Shown here: positions 1 through 10,611 of the stretch, one piece after another
How the letters are laid out: each line of letters starts with the position of its first letter
Numbering within the stretch: the first letter of the stretch is position 1
Origin: JAVBLG01 sp031553655
GTDB lineage: Bacteria; Desulfobacterota; Desulfovibrionia; Desulfovibrionales; Desulfovibrionaceae
Assembly (NCBI GenBank): GCA_031553655.1
Contig: JAVBLG010000127.1
Location: 1-28,865, forward strand
Length of the DNA stretch: 28,865 bases
Direction: 5' to 3'
Made by a program: the position numbers and the translations under genes
The notes under the pieces: generated by a model
Seen by the model: only the letters and a program-made list of their open reading frames with translations
Database searches by the model: none
What the model was told of the DNA's origin: nothing

Positions 1-201
1 CGAATGAAATGAGCGAAATGCTCTGACGGCCCGTGCGTTGTCAGGGCCGTCCGGACACAAAGTGTCCGTAACTTAGGCGGCGAAGCCGCCGTAATAACAT
101 GCTATTCCGAGCCGCCGGTGAAAGGCGGCGCAGGACAATCAACCTTAATTCTAAAAAGACAGTTTCGGGTAATGGATAATTTCAAAAACAAAATGCTATT
201 A
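1..201 (+). repeat. Dispersed mosaic hairpin repeat, copy 1 (cut by contig start)
   Basis: This non-coding repeat is shared with 21471-21759 (+) and 24756-24941 (-), with fragments at 3172-3276 and 18523-18580. The order is: a head hairpin whose first bases are missing here, a GACGGCCCG block, a variable segment (here the small palindrome GGACAC-AAA-GTGTCC), a GGCGGCGAAGCCGCC hairpin, the block TAATAACATGCTATTCCGAG, a second GC hairpin ending GCGCAGGACAATC, and an AT-rich tail ending GGATAATTTCAAAAAC. The tail points at the gene starting at 297. No reading frame is conserved between copies. Confidence 0.85.
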
Positions 202-215
202 AGGGGCAGTAATAT

Positions 216-221
216 TATAAT
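216..221 (+). promoter_or_regulatory. Possible -10 element upstream of the GATE-domain gene
   Basis: TATAAT occurs in an AT-rich stretch about 75 nt before the start codon at 297. No good -35 is visible at 16-18 bp; that position falls in the end of the repeat tail. The assignment rests on the -10 alone and is weak. Confidence 0.3.
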
Positions 222-296
222 ATAAATTAAGATCCGCATCCCCCCATTTCGGGACAACGGCCACACGCCGCGAATTCTAGCGAAAAAGAGGATGTT

Positions 297-1649
297 ATGA
301 GTGATATGTATGAAGAAGCTATAGAATCAAGCAGTTCTTCAACCGCAGCAGCCATTTTTAAATTATTATTTTTTAGTTTTCTCGGCCTGTTTTTCTTTTT
401 TGTACATTGCATAGACGGGCAGACCCCACTCTCTTGGGGCATCAAGCTGGCCAAGGTACATCTTGGAACATTCCTGTCCTATTTCGTGGTTCTGGCCACC
501 ATAATACTTATGGTAGCGGGCCTTTTCTTCAGTAAAGTACCTATGGTGCGGAAAATTATAGGCAAAGACGGCCCGATCACAAAAAGCCTGTATGTCATCG
601 GATCGGTCATCGGCATTATGGTTTTGTTCAAAATTGGCCCGGACGCGGTGGTTACCAATGAAAACACCGGGCCTCTGGGCCTGATGCTGGCCTATACTGT
701 TTTTGTGACCGTTATGCTCTCGTCTTTGATTGTAGCCCTGATCATTAACTTCGGGCTGTTGCAATTTTGCGGAACCCTGATGGAACCGATCATGCGCCCC
801 CTGTATAAAATGCCCGGCTACGCGGCCCTGGACTCGGCAATAGGTTTTGTATGTTCCGCAGCCGTGGGCGTGTTCGAGCAGAACAGAAACTATCTTAACA
901 AGCTTTACACCCAGAAAGAAGCGGGAATTGTGGCTACAAACTTTGCCCTGCACTCGCTCGGCTTTTATGTGGTGCTTTGCGAAATAGCGGGCATTCCGCA
1001 ATATTACGCGGCAGTTACCGCCACCTCTGTGGTGCTTGCTTATATAATGCCCATTTTCACTTCACGGGTGCCCCCCCTTTCGGGCCTGAGCGACAATTAT
1101 CATGACGGCACCCCGCCGAAACCGGACGTAAAAGACAACAGCCCCATTTTAGCCAAGGCCTGGAATCTGGCAGTGGAAACATCCAGAACCTCGGAAATGA
1201 TCTCCGTAGTGCATTGTGTGGTTGAAGCCTTTGTTTTCTCGCTAAAAATTGGCGCTTATGTTCTGGCCATCGCCACCCTGGCCATGATTATCGGCGAATA
1301 TACGCCGGTTTGGACCTATGTGGGCATGCCTATGATTCCAGTACTTGAGCTGTTCCGCATTCCCAATGCTGCTGAAATTGCGCCGGCCGTGCTGGTTGGC
1401 GTTACCGAAATTGCCATGCCGGCGGTGCTTATTGCCGGAAAGGGAGTTGCACCGGCAGCCAGCTTCTTCATTATAGTGCTCTGCACGCTGCAACTTGTTT
1501 CTTTCACCGAAAGCGCCAATGCCATCATGGAATCGGACATTCCCCTGGGATTCAAGGATTTGCTGCTCTGCTTCGTGGTGCGTACCATTTTCGCCATTCC
1601 ACTTACCGCATTGGCGACGCATTTGCTCTTTACCTGGATGAAGATATAG
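297..1649 (+). CDS. YjiH-type nucleoside-recognition (GATE) domain membrane protein
   Basis: This is a 450-aa, very hydrophobic protein with about nine to ten membrane segments and a short polar, serine-rich N-terminus (residues 1-16). The central part, around residues 180-235 (SAAVGVFEQNRNYL, then QKEAGIVATNFALHSLGF), resembles the GATE/nucleoside-recognition region of YjiH-family inner-membrane proteins. Members are presumed to be transporters or permease subunits, but the substrate is not established. Bacterial YjiH often sits beside YjiG; no YjiG gene is seen here. The ATG at 297 has an AAGAGG ribosome-binding site at 286-291. A second in-frame ATG lies at 306 but is worse spaced. The last base of the stop codon is the first base of the large inverted repeat that follows. 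Confidence 0.8.
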   Translation: MSDMYEEAIESSSSSTAAAIFKLLFFSFLGLFFFFVHCIDGQTPLSWGIKLAKVHLGTFLSYFVVLATIILMVAGLFFSKVPMVRKIIGKDGPITKSLYVIGSVIGIMVLFKIGPDAVVTNENTGPLGLMLAYTVFVTVMLSSLIVALIINFGLLQFCGTLMEPIMRPLYKMPGYAALDSAIGFVCSAAVGVFEQNRNYLNKLYTQKEAGIVATNFALHSLGFYVVLCEIAGIPQYYAAVTATSVVLAYIMPIFTSRVPPLSGLSDNYHDGTPPKPDVKDNSPILAKAWNLAVETSRTSEMISVVHCVVEAFVFSLKIGAYVLAIATLAMIIGEYTPVWTYVGMPMIPVLELFRIPNAAEIAPAVLVGVTEIAMPAVLIAGKGVAPAASFFIIVLCTLQLVSFTESANAIMESDIPLGFKDLLLCFVVRTIFAIPLTALATHLLFTWMKI

Positions 1650-1795
1650 GGGCTGTCCCCAAATAAGTCTTTTGTCCAATTGACTTCGTCAAGCGGGCTT
1701 TTTGCTTAAGTCGAGTACCAGAGAAGTACACTCCTCTCGCAAAAAGCCCGCTTTCCTCGTCCTTGGTCCAAAATCCTCTATTTGGGAACTGCCCC
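1649..1795. repeat. 147-bp element with 57-bp imperfect terminal inverted repeats
   Basis: The left arm (1649-1705) and right arm (1739-1795) are imperfect reverse complements over 57 nt. They start GGGGCTGTCCCCAAATA and end TATTTGGGAACTGCCCC, and the inner ends are AAGCGGGCTTTTTGC and GCAAAAAGCCCGCTT. The 33-nt centre contains a GTAC...GTAC mini-dyad. The element sits between two convergent genes. It could work as a two-way transcription stop, or be a small non-autonomous mobile element (MITE or REP type). No coding capacity is seen and I found no second copy in the window. Confidence 0.8.
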
Positions 1796-1823
1796 TGTGG
1801 CGTAATTCTTTAATTAAAAATTA

Positions 1824-3158
1824 TTACATATCGAACTTGAGTATCAAATTTTCCAGATAGCGCGACTTGAGTTGCTTCTGAGCCAGATTGCGGGCCACGG
1901 GCGGCAGGCGCAGCACGGCTCCAAGCACTCCGGCGGCCAGCCTGTGGCTTAATAACGCCCGATTGTCAAAAATAAGATTTTGCAACGTGCCGCGTTCGGC
2001 AGCCATGAGCACCAGACGGTGAACCGTGTTCAGCGGAGTTATGGTGCGTCCCTGGCGCGCAATCAGTTTCAAAGCCCCACTGGGGCAGGAGCGCACACAT
2101 ACGCCGCAGCCCAGACAGGTGTCTTCATTAATTGCCGGGGGCGTTTTTTCTTTTTTTCCCTCTAGCCGCTCTCCGTCTTCATTAATTTGGAAAGCTGTGT
2201 CGATTTCTTTTCTATTACCAAGCGTTTCCATCCCGTTACGCAAGGCATTGACCGGGCATTTTTTAACGCATATGCCGCAGGCCAGGCATTTTTCTTCATC
2301 CAGGCCAATAATAAAGTTGGAATGCATGCTTTGGGTGATGCCGAAGCGCTTAACCGCGGCCAATGCCTCGCAACAACAGCCGCAGCAATTGCAGATAAAA
2401 TTCACCCCTTCGCGATTATTTTCGCCAAATTGCACCAGGCCCGCCTCTATGGCTTTTTCCAGCATGGCGTGGCCTTCAGCCTTGTCCAAAGCTCTGGCGT
2501 GCCCGTGTTTTACCAGGGTGTGCGCCGCCGAATTGAAGGTTAGGCATAGTTCCACAGGCGCGTCGCAAGGGACGCCCGTATGCATTTTTTTGTGGCGGCA
2601 GTAGCACATGCTCACGCCGATCTTATCGGATGTGTCCACTATATGCGCGGCCCGCTCGTAATCCAGAATTTCCAGACGCGAGGCTTCGTCCAGAGCTGCT
2701 TCTTGCACGAAAACCCGCCCAAGGCCGGTTTCGCCCTTAATGAACAGCTCGCGCATGAAGTCTTCTTCCACATTAATATATTGGTGGAACAATTCGGCCA
2801 GGGTTTTCTGATCGATATCATCGCGCACTCGCATGAAGGTAAATTCAAAAAATCCGGCCATGGGCGGCGGCAGGCAATAAACCTGCTCGCCATTTTGCTC
2901 CATATCCATAAGAATAGCCCGCCCGGACAAATCATCCAGAATTTTGCGGCTTTCAGCCACCGGGCGTTTCCATATGGCGGCCGCGGCCTCAGCGCTGAAA
3001 GGCTTTATAGGCAACCCGGCCACAAGCGAGGCTTCTTCCTCGGAAAAAAGCATTTTCAAAATTTCAAAGAGAAGCGGTGTGGCCGGAGCGCCCTGGGGAA
3101 AACGGTTCAGGCGCTCGGCCAGACGTCCATAAGCGGAAATGTTGTGGTGGTGCGCCAT
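1824..3158 (-). CDS. 4Fe-4S dicluster protein with N-terminal winged-helix-like region
   Basis: This 444-aa protein carries two ferredoxin-type clusters near the C-terminus, CLACGICVKKCP (Cys291/294/297/301) and CLGCGVCVRSCP (Cys348/351/354/358). They are separated by an unusually long 46-residue linker rich in charged residues. Upstream are two further cysteine groups: Cys185, Cys187, Cys198 and Cys205, and a dense run CNCCGCCC at 256-263. Residues about 20-90 look like a small helical or winged-helix domain. It is probably a soluble electron-transfer or redox-sensing protein, with partner unknown. The start has a GGGGG ribosome-binding site about 9 nt upstream. It lies at the end of a leftward gene cluster, behind a repeat fragment, so it may or may not be cotranscribed with the HAD gene. 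Confidence 0.75.
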   Translation of the reverse strand: MAHHHNISAYGRLAERLNRFPQGAPATPLLFEILKMLFSEEEASLVAGLPIKPFSAEAAAAIWKRPVAESRKILDDLSGRAILMDMEQNGEQVYCLPPPMAGFFEFTFMRVRDDIDQKTLAELFHQYINVEEDFMRELFIKGETGLGRVFVQEAALDEASRLEILDYERAAHIVDTSDKIGVSMCYCRHKKMHTGVPCDAPVELCLTFNSAAHTLVKHGHARALDKAEGHAMLEKAIEAGLVQFGENNREGVNFICNCCGCCCEALAAVKRFGITQSMHSNFIIGLDEEKCLACGICVKKCPVNALRNGMETLGNRKEIDTAFQINEDGERLEGKKEKTPPAINEDTCLGCGVCVRSCPSGALKLIARQGRTITPLNTVHRLVLMAAERGTLQNLIFDNRALLSHRLAAGVLGAVLRLPPVARNLAQKQLKSRYLENLILKFDM

Positions 3159-3171
3159 AGAGCAACCCCCT

Positions 3172-3276
3172 AGAGCATTTTGCGAATGAAATTATCTATA
3201 CAACGCACGGGCCGTCAGAGCATTTCGCTCATTTCATTCGCAAAACGCTCTAAAGCATTTCGCAAGCGAAATGCTC
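3172..3276. repeat. Dispersed repeat, copy 2 (rearranged fragments)
   Basis: Three pieces of the repeat family are joined here. 3172-3192 is a + oriented head running straight into the reverse complement of the tail (GAAATTATC). 3201-3251 is a - oriented head plus GACGGCCCG block. 3254-3275 is a perfect 10-bp hairpin, AGCATTTCGC-AA-GCGAAATGCT, built from head sequence. It separates the HAD gene stop from the start of the iron-sulfur gene. Confidence 0.75.
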
Positions 3277-3281
3277 TGAAA

Positions 3282-3935
3282 TTATACCAAATCAGCTATT
3301 TCATCCGGCGCATGCACTAGATGCCGCGCCCCGGCCTCACGCAATTCGGCCTCGCCGCGAAAGCCCCAAGTTACGCCTATGGAAATCATGCCGGCATTTG
3401 CCGCCGTACGCATATCCACATTGCTGTCGCCTACAAAAAAACAGGTTTCGGGCATAAATCCCAGGCCCGCAGCCATGTCCAGGGCTGCCGTCGGATCAGG
3501 CTTTAGGGGAACGCCCGGCTTTGCCCCGCGAATGTCGGCGAACGGAATTTGCGGAAAGTAAAAACGCACTATTTCCATTGTCCAGGGATGAGGTTTGTTG
3601 GAAAGCACCCCCAGTCGCAAATTCCCACGTCCGCCCAACGCGGTAAGCAGCTCGGAAATGCCGTTGTATGGGTGGCTTTTCACATTCCAGGCCTTGCCGT
3701 AAACATTTCGCACATGATCCACCAGATCTTTCATGGCGGTTGGTTCAAGGTCGGCATCGGAGGGCAAAGCCCGACGCATGAGCGTTTCAATTCCGTCACC
3801 CACAAAGGATTTATAAGAAGAAATCGGGTGCTGAGGATAGCCGAAGGCCTTTAGCCCGGCATTACCCGCGTCGGCCAAATCTTCCAGACTGTCGAGCAAG
3901 GTTCCGTCCAAATCAAAAATTAACGCGCGTTCCAT
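3282..3935 (-). CDS. HAD-family phosphatase, phosphoglycolate phosphatase-like
   Basis: This is a 217-aa soluble protein with all HAD motifs in order: FDLDGTLLDS (Asp8 nucleophile, Asp10), VLSNKPH near residue 112, KPDP near residue 166, and GDSNVDM near residue 190. The cap region between motifs I and II is helical, as in Gph. The likely reaction is phosphoglycolate or a related phosphoester to alcohol plus phosphate with Mg2+; subfamily members differ in substrate and this cannot be read from sequence. A GAGG ribosome-binding site precedes the ATG. It starts 17 bp after the stop of the lipoprotein gene, so it is very likely in the same transcript. Confidence 0.85.
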   Translation of the reverse strand: MERALIFDLDGTLLDSLEDLADAGNAGLKAFGYPQHPISSYKSFVGDGIETLMRRALPSDADLEPTAMKDLVDHVRNVYGKAWNVKSHPYNGISELLTALGGRGNLRLGVLSNKPHPWTMEIVRFYFPQIPFADIRGAKPGVPLKPDPTAALDMAAGLGFMPETCFFVGDSNVDMRTAANAGMISIGVTWGFRGEAELREAGARHLVHAPDEIADLV

Positions 3936-3952
3936 TGCTGTGCCTCAAAAAT

Positions 3953-4699
3953 TTACTTGCCCATAGGTTCGTATGAAGACATGGTACCCAGGAAGTTGTT
4001 ATTGATAAAACGTACACGTACGCCTTCGGGGTATGCGCGAGGAACCTGGTCCGTACTGCGCACCCTGCTCACCGTAAAGACTTCCTCAGCGCGCTTTTCA
4101 AAAGCTCTAACGGCATCGGCGTCGGCAAATGAAAGTTCACCCATCCTGGTGACTTTTGGGGAAATATGCCGGGGAAGAGGCTCACGGTATTCCAATGTGA
4201 GCTTGTCTCTGTCAATTTCCACCCGCGCCGCGAAACGTCTGGCCAGCCACAAAGTCGCATCGGGGTCTACCGCCCCGGAAAGAGGGGCAAAAGCATCATT
4301 ATCGCCCCTTACTATATAGGTGCAGGCCTGCATATCCAGTCCGCCAATAACGGCAAATCCCTTGGTAAGGCTGAACAGGGCTGTGGTGTCGGAGTCCCAG
4401 TACCATGGCCCCGGGGTTTCGGACAGGGCCACTATGGCCATGGCCATGCCTGAATCAGGCCTTTTGGCGCCATATATCGCCAGATCGGTTCTGACCGGCA
4501 CGCCGCCAAGAGAGTTGGTGGTGGTTACCGAAGGTATAACCTCGCCTGATGTAATAAGCTGCATGGAAGGCACGGAAACAGTCAGCTGGGGCTGCCCGGT
4601 GGATACAAAGCTGCCGTTATACATTCCCCTGGTTACGCCCACACAGGAAGAAAGAAGAGCCACCACCAGTATAAAAAGAGCACAACGAGCTATTTTCAT
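3953..4699 (-). CDS. Predicted lipoprotein, possibly DUF4851-like
   Basis: This 248-aa protein has an N-terminal lipoprotein signal: basic start MKIAR, hydrophobic core, and lipobox LSSC with the lipidated cysteine at residue 19. The residue after it is Val rather than Asp, which favours outer-membrane sorting by the usual rule, but that is inference. The mature part has no enzyme motif that I recognise. The overall pattern resembles a lipoprotein family I associate with Desulfovibrio (DUF4851), recalled only and not checked. The start has GAGG seven nt upstream. It lies 46 bp downstream of the hybrid kinase and 17 bp upstream of the HAD gene. The leaders of this gene and the HAD gene are strikingly alike (AAATTTTT, GAGG, ACAG, ATG). 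Confidence 0.7.
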   Translation of the reverse strand: MKIARCALFILVVALLSSCVGVTRGMYNGSFVSTGQPQLTVSVPSMQLITSGEVIPSVTTTNSLGGVPVRTDLAIYGAKRPDSGMAMAIVALSETPGPWYWDSDTTALFSLTKGFAVIGGLDMQACTYIVRGDNDAFAPLSGAVDPDATLWLARRFAARVEIDRDKLTLEYREPLPRHISPKVTRMGELSFADADAVRAFEKRAEEVFTVSRVRSTDQVPRAYPEGVRVRFINNNFLGTMSSYEPMGK

Positions 4700-4745
4700 T
4701 CTGTACCTCTAAAAATTTCGCGTTTTCAATTATCTGAAAAAAAGT

Positions 4746-8390
<3,645 letters not shown>

Positions 8391-8716
8391 ATGGCTGGCT
8401 CCTGATAATTCCGGCGATGGTTAAATTAATTACGCAAGTTATTCTTTAATTATAAAATACCGCGTACGGCGCGTCAATCACAACAATACAAAGAACAGAA
8501 TCGATGCATCTCATTTTGCATACCAATAAAATCATTCGATTAAGGTGATTAATCGCAGCGCTTTCGCGATTTGAGTACTTCGTAGCTACGCTCCGCCTAA
8601 TTACGAATGCGTTAGCATTCGGGCACTTGTCGATGCAAGCTACATGAGCCTTTACGTCGGGGCGCGTCAACCTTTTTCATGGGATCAAGGCTGACGCTTC
8701 TCGGCAACATAGGCCG
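8391..8716. other. Intergenic region between kinase start and hisD stop
   Basis: This 326-nt gap holds the kinase promoter (8449-8477) and, nearer hisD, small hairpins: CGTAGCTACG (8581-8590) and CGAATGC-GTTA-GCATTCG (8604-8621). No T-run follows them, so they are not convincing terminators. I see no believable gene; a 74-codon open frame on the minus strand has no recognisable features and overlaps the promoter. Confidence 0.5.
8449..8477 (-). promoter_or_regulatory. Sigma-70-type promoter for the hybrid kinase gene
   Basis: On the minus strand TTGACG (8472-8477) and TATAAT (8449-8454) are separated by exactly 17 bp. The -35 matches consensus at five of six bases and the -10 at all six. Transcription would start near 8442, giving a leader of about 50 nt before the ATG at 8390. 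It is the best promoter match that I found in the window and probably drives kinase, lipoprotein and HAD genes together. Confidence 0.75.
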
Positions 8717-10042
8717 TCAGGGCATTTTATTCCCTGCGTTCGCAAAATACCTGCTTTCCACCGAACGGGCGTGCGCTTCAAGCCCTTCAATGCGGGCCAG
8801 ACGAGCAATAGCGTTGCCGTGTCTATTTATAAATTCCCTTGTCGCAGCCACTATGCTTGTTTTTTTACAAAAAGTATGCACAGAAAGTGCCGAAGAAAAA
8901 CGGGCCGTGCCCATGGTGGGCAGCACATGGTTTGGCCCGGCAAAATAATCGCCCACGGCTTCGGGTGAATTCCACCCCATAAAAACCGCACCGGCGTGAC
9001 GTATGCCCGGCAGAAGTGCCCAGGGGTCTGCCACCATAAGTTCCAGATGCTCTGGGGCCAGCCTGTTGGCCAGACGCACAGCCTCGTCCATGCCGGGAGT
9101 TATTACCACCGCGCCCCAGTCCCTCAATGATGTGCGGGCAATCTCGGCTCTGGGCAAAGAAGCGCACAACGTTTCAAGCTCCAGAACAACCGCCCCGGCC
9201 AGTTCGGGACTGTCGGTTATGCAGATGGCCGAGGCCAAGGTGTCATGCTCGGCTTGGGAAAGCATGTCGGCCGCCACATGGGCTGGGTTGGCCGAGGCGT
9301 CGGCCACAATAAGTATTTCGCTTGGGCCGGCGATCATGTCTATGGCCACCCGTCCCTGCACCAGGCGCTTGGCCGTGGTTACATAAATATTGCCCGGTCC
9401 GGCAATAACGTCAACCGCCGCAATAGAGCCGGAGCCAAAAGCCAAACCCGCTATGCTCCAGGCCCCGCCTACACGATAAATTTCTTTTATGCCAAGAAGA
9501 TTGGCCGCAAAGAGAATATACGGATTAACCGAACCATCCTTGCGCGGTGGGGTGACCACGGCTATTTCCTTCACCCCGGCCACCAGAGCGGGAATGGCGT
9601 TCATCAGCAGGCTGGAAACCAGTGGGGTTTCGCCGCCCTTCCCACCGGGAACATAAAGCCCGGCACGATCCACGGGAACTACCTTCTGCCCCACCACGCT
9701 CCCGTCTTCACGGGTGATAAACCAGGATTTTTCCACCTGAGCCTCGTGAAAGGCGCGTATGGAGGCGGCAGCCCCGGATATGGCCTCGCGATCTTCACGG
9801 TTGATGAGCGAAGCGGCACCGGCTATGAGTTCTTCCGGCACCGCCAGGGGCAAGTCAAGAGTCGGACAGTCATACTCGCGGGTATAACGCAAAAGGGCCT
9901 CGTCGCCTCTGGCGCGCACCTCGGATATTATGTCGCGCACCTTAGATTCCACGCCTCTATCCTCGCCGCTGCGGCCCGCAAGCAGAGAAAGAAGTTCTGT
10001 TCCGTCTTTTTCAGATTTGAAGGCAATGGTTTTACAAATCAT
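8717..10042 (-). CDS. hisD: Histidinol dehydrogenase
   Basis: HisD carries out the last two steps of histidine synthesis, oxidising L-histidinol to L-histidine with two NAD+. At 441 aa it has the normal length. Visible motifs are VPGGKGGETPLVSSLL near 131, AGPGNIYVTTAKR near 214, MIAGPSEILIVAD near 236, and zinc ligands Gln263, His266, Asp365 and His424. The catalytic pair Glu331-His332 lies in APEHLELM. The stretch usually written GGAQAIAALA is GGAWSIAGLA here, an unusual but conservative variation. The ATG has a GGAG six nt upstream. It is not in a his operon in this window; its upstream neighbour, on the opposite strand, is tRNA-His. Confidence 0.97.
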   Translation of the reverse strand: MICKTIAFKSEKDGTELLSLLAGRSGEDRGVESKVRDIISEVRARGDEALLRYTREYDCPTLDLPLAVPEELIAGAASLINREDREAISGAAASIRAFHEAQVEKSWFITREDGSVVGQKVVPVDRAGLYVPGGKGGETPLVSSLLMNAIPALVAGVKEIAVVTPPRKDGSVNPYILFAANLLGIKEIYRVGGAWSIAGLAFGSGSIAAVDVIAGPGNIYVTTAKRLVQGRVAIDMIAGPSEILIVADASANPAHVAADMLSQAEHDTLASAICITDSPELAGAVVLELETLCASLPRAEIARTSLRDWGAVVITPGMDEAVRLANRLAPEHLELMVADPWALLPGIRHAGAVFMGWNSPEAVGDYFAGPNHVLPTMGTARFSSALSVHTFCKKTSIVAATREFINRHGNAIARLARIEGLEAHARSVESRYFANAGNKMP

Positions 10043-10096
10043 TTTTTCTCCATTAAAATAATGCTGTTGTCAACATTTGTCCCCAAAAGGCATGCC

Positions 10097-10130
10097 ATAT
10101 TGCGAACACAAAAATTTGTGTTCGCAATAT
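10097..10130. promoter_or_regulatory. Perfect 16-bp dyad between hisD and tRNA-His
   Basis: ATATTGCGAACACAAA and its exact reverse complement are separated by only two bases. The dyad lies 55 bp upstream of the hisD start and about 13 bp before the tRNA-His -35 box. The tiny centre suits a protein-binding operator or a cruciform better than an RNA hairpin. No T-run adjoins it, so it is not a classic terminator. It could regulate hisD, the tRNA, or both; that is inference. Confidence 0.6.
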
Positions 10131-10142
10131 CAATTTAGTCTA

Positions 10143-10171
10143 TTGCCAAACCGGAACAAGTTGTATATAGT
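10143..10171 (+). promoter_or_regulatory. Promoter of tRNA-His
   Basis: TTGCCA (10143-10148) and TATAGT (10166-10171) are 17 bp apart and each matches the sigma-70 consensus at five of six positions. The predicted start lies a few bases before the mature tRNA 5' end at 10184. Confidence 0.65.
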
Positions 10172-10183
10172 TCTGCTCCACAC

Positions 10184-10260
10184 GGCGGATGTAGCTCAGT
10201 TGGCAGAGCACCTGGTTGTGGCCCAGGTGGCCGTGGGTTCAACCCCCATCATTCGCCCCA
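10184..10260 (+). tRNA. tRNA-His (GTG)
   Basis: A full cloverleaf with anticodon GTG at 10218-10220 and anticodon stem CCTGG/CCAGG. The acceptor stem is GCGGATG with CATTCGC. The extra G at 10184 opposite C73 (10257) is the identity mark of bacterial tRNA-His. The CCA end is encoded (10258-10260). Confidence 0.97.
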
Positions 10261-10267
10261 TTGTTCC

Positions 10268-10299
10268 AAGGGTTTACGAGAAATCGTAAGCCCTTTTTT
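10268..10299 (+). terminator. Rho-independent terminator of tRNA-His
   Basis: A 12-bp stem, AAGGGTTTACGA with TCGTAAGCCCTT, closes a GAAA tetraloop and runs into a T-rich tail. It begins eight bases after the CCA end. Confidence 0.9.
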
Positions 10300-10611
10300 C
10301 TTTGCTTTCGTATTAAACCGGCCCTTTTGGGTCACTTTTTTGTTTTTCATGAGTCACTTTTTAGGTCACCTGAAATAAAAAAGTAAATTTAATTTCATTT
10401 CCGGCTTTCGTCAAACTCCGGCCTGAACTTCTGATACGCTTACCGTATTAATGTCTGCGTCGCCGTGTGTTGTTCTCGGACCTTATAAGGCTGAAACGGC
10501 TTTATCCGACATTTGCCGAATGACATGAGACTAGATATTCGTCGGGCTTTTGTGCCTGATTCCAGATAAAAATTGCATGTAATTTTTATCTGAAATCAGG
10601 CACAAAATGCT
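10300..10611. other. Intergenic region downstream of tRNA-His
   Basis: No gene is seen in these 312 nt. They contain two direct copies of GTCACTTTTT (10331-10340 and 10353-10362) followed by GGTCACC (10364-10370), an AT-rich stretch, and the long hairpin described separately. The position 3' of a tRNA could mark an old integration site, but no integrase remnant is recognisable. Confidence 0.4.
10548..10607. repeat. 27-bp near-perfect hairpin after the glycosyltransferase gene
   Basis: Arms 10548-10574 and 10581-10607 pair at 26 of 27 positions around a GCATGT loop. The hairpin starts four bases beyond the glycosyltransferase stop codon. On both strands the stem begins with TTTT and ends with AAAA, the reverse of a classic bidirectional terminator, and no T-run follows. 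It may protect the mRNA end or stop transcription without a T-run. Confidence 0.7.

Noticed and set aside
8446..8670. 74-codon minus-strand open frame in the gap before the kinase
   Set aside because: It overlaps the strong kinase promoter, has no ribosome-binding site that I can see and no recognisable domain.
10043..10183. T-box or histidine attenuator upstream of hisD
   Set aside because: The leader is short, has no run of His codons, no T-box core and no terminator/antiterminator pair.
10077..10289. 70-codon + strand open frame
   Set aside because: It runs through tRNA-His and its terminator; no ribosome-binding site or homology signal.
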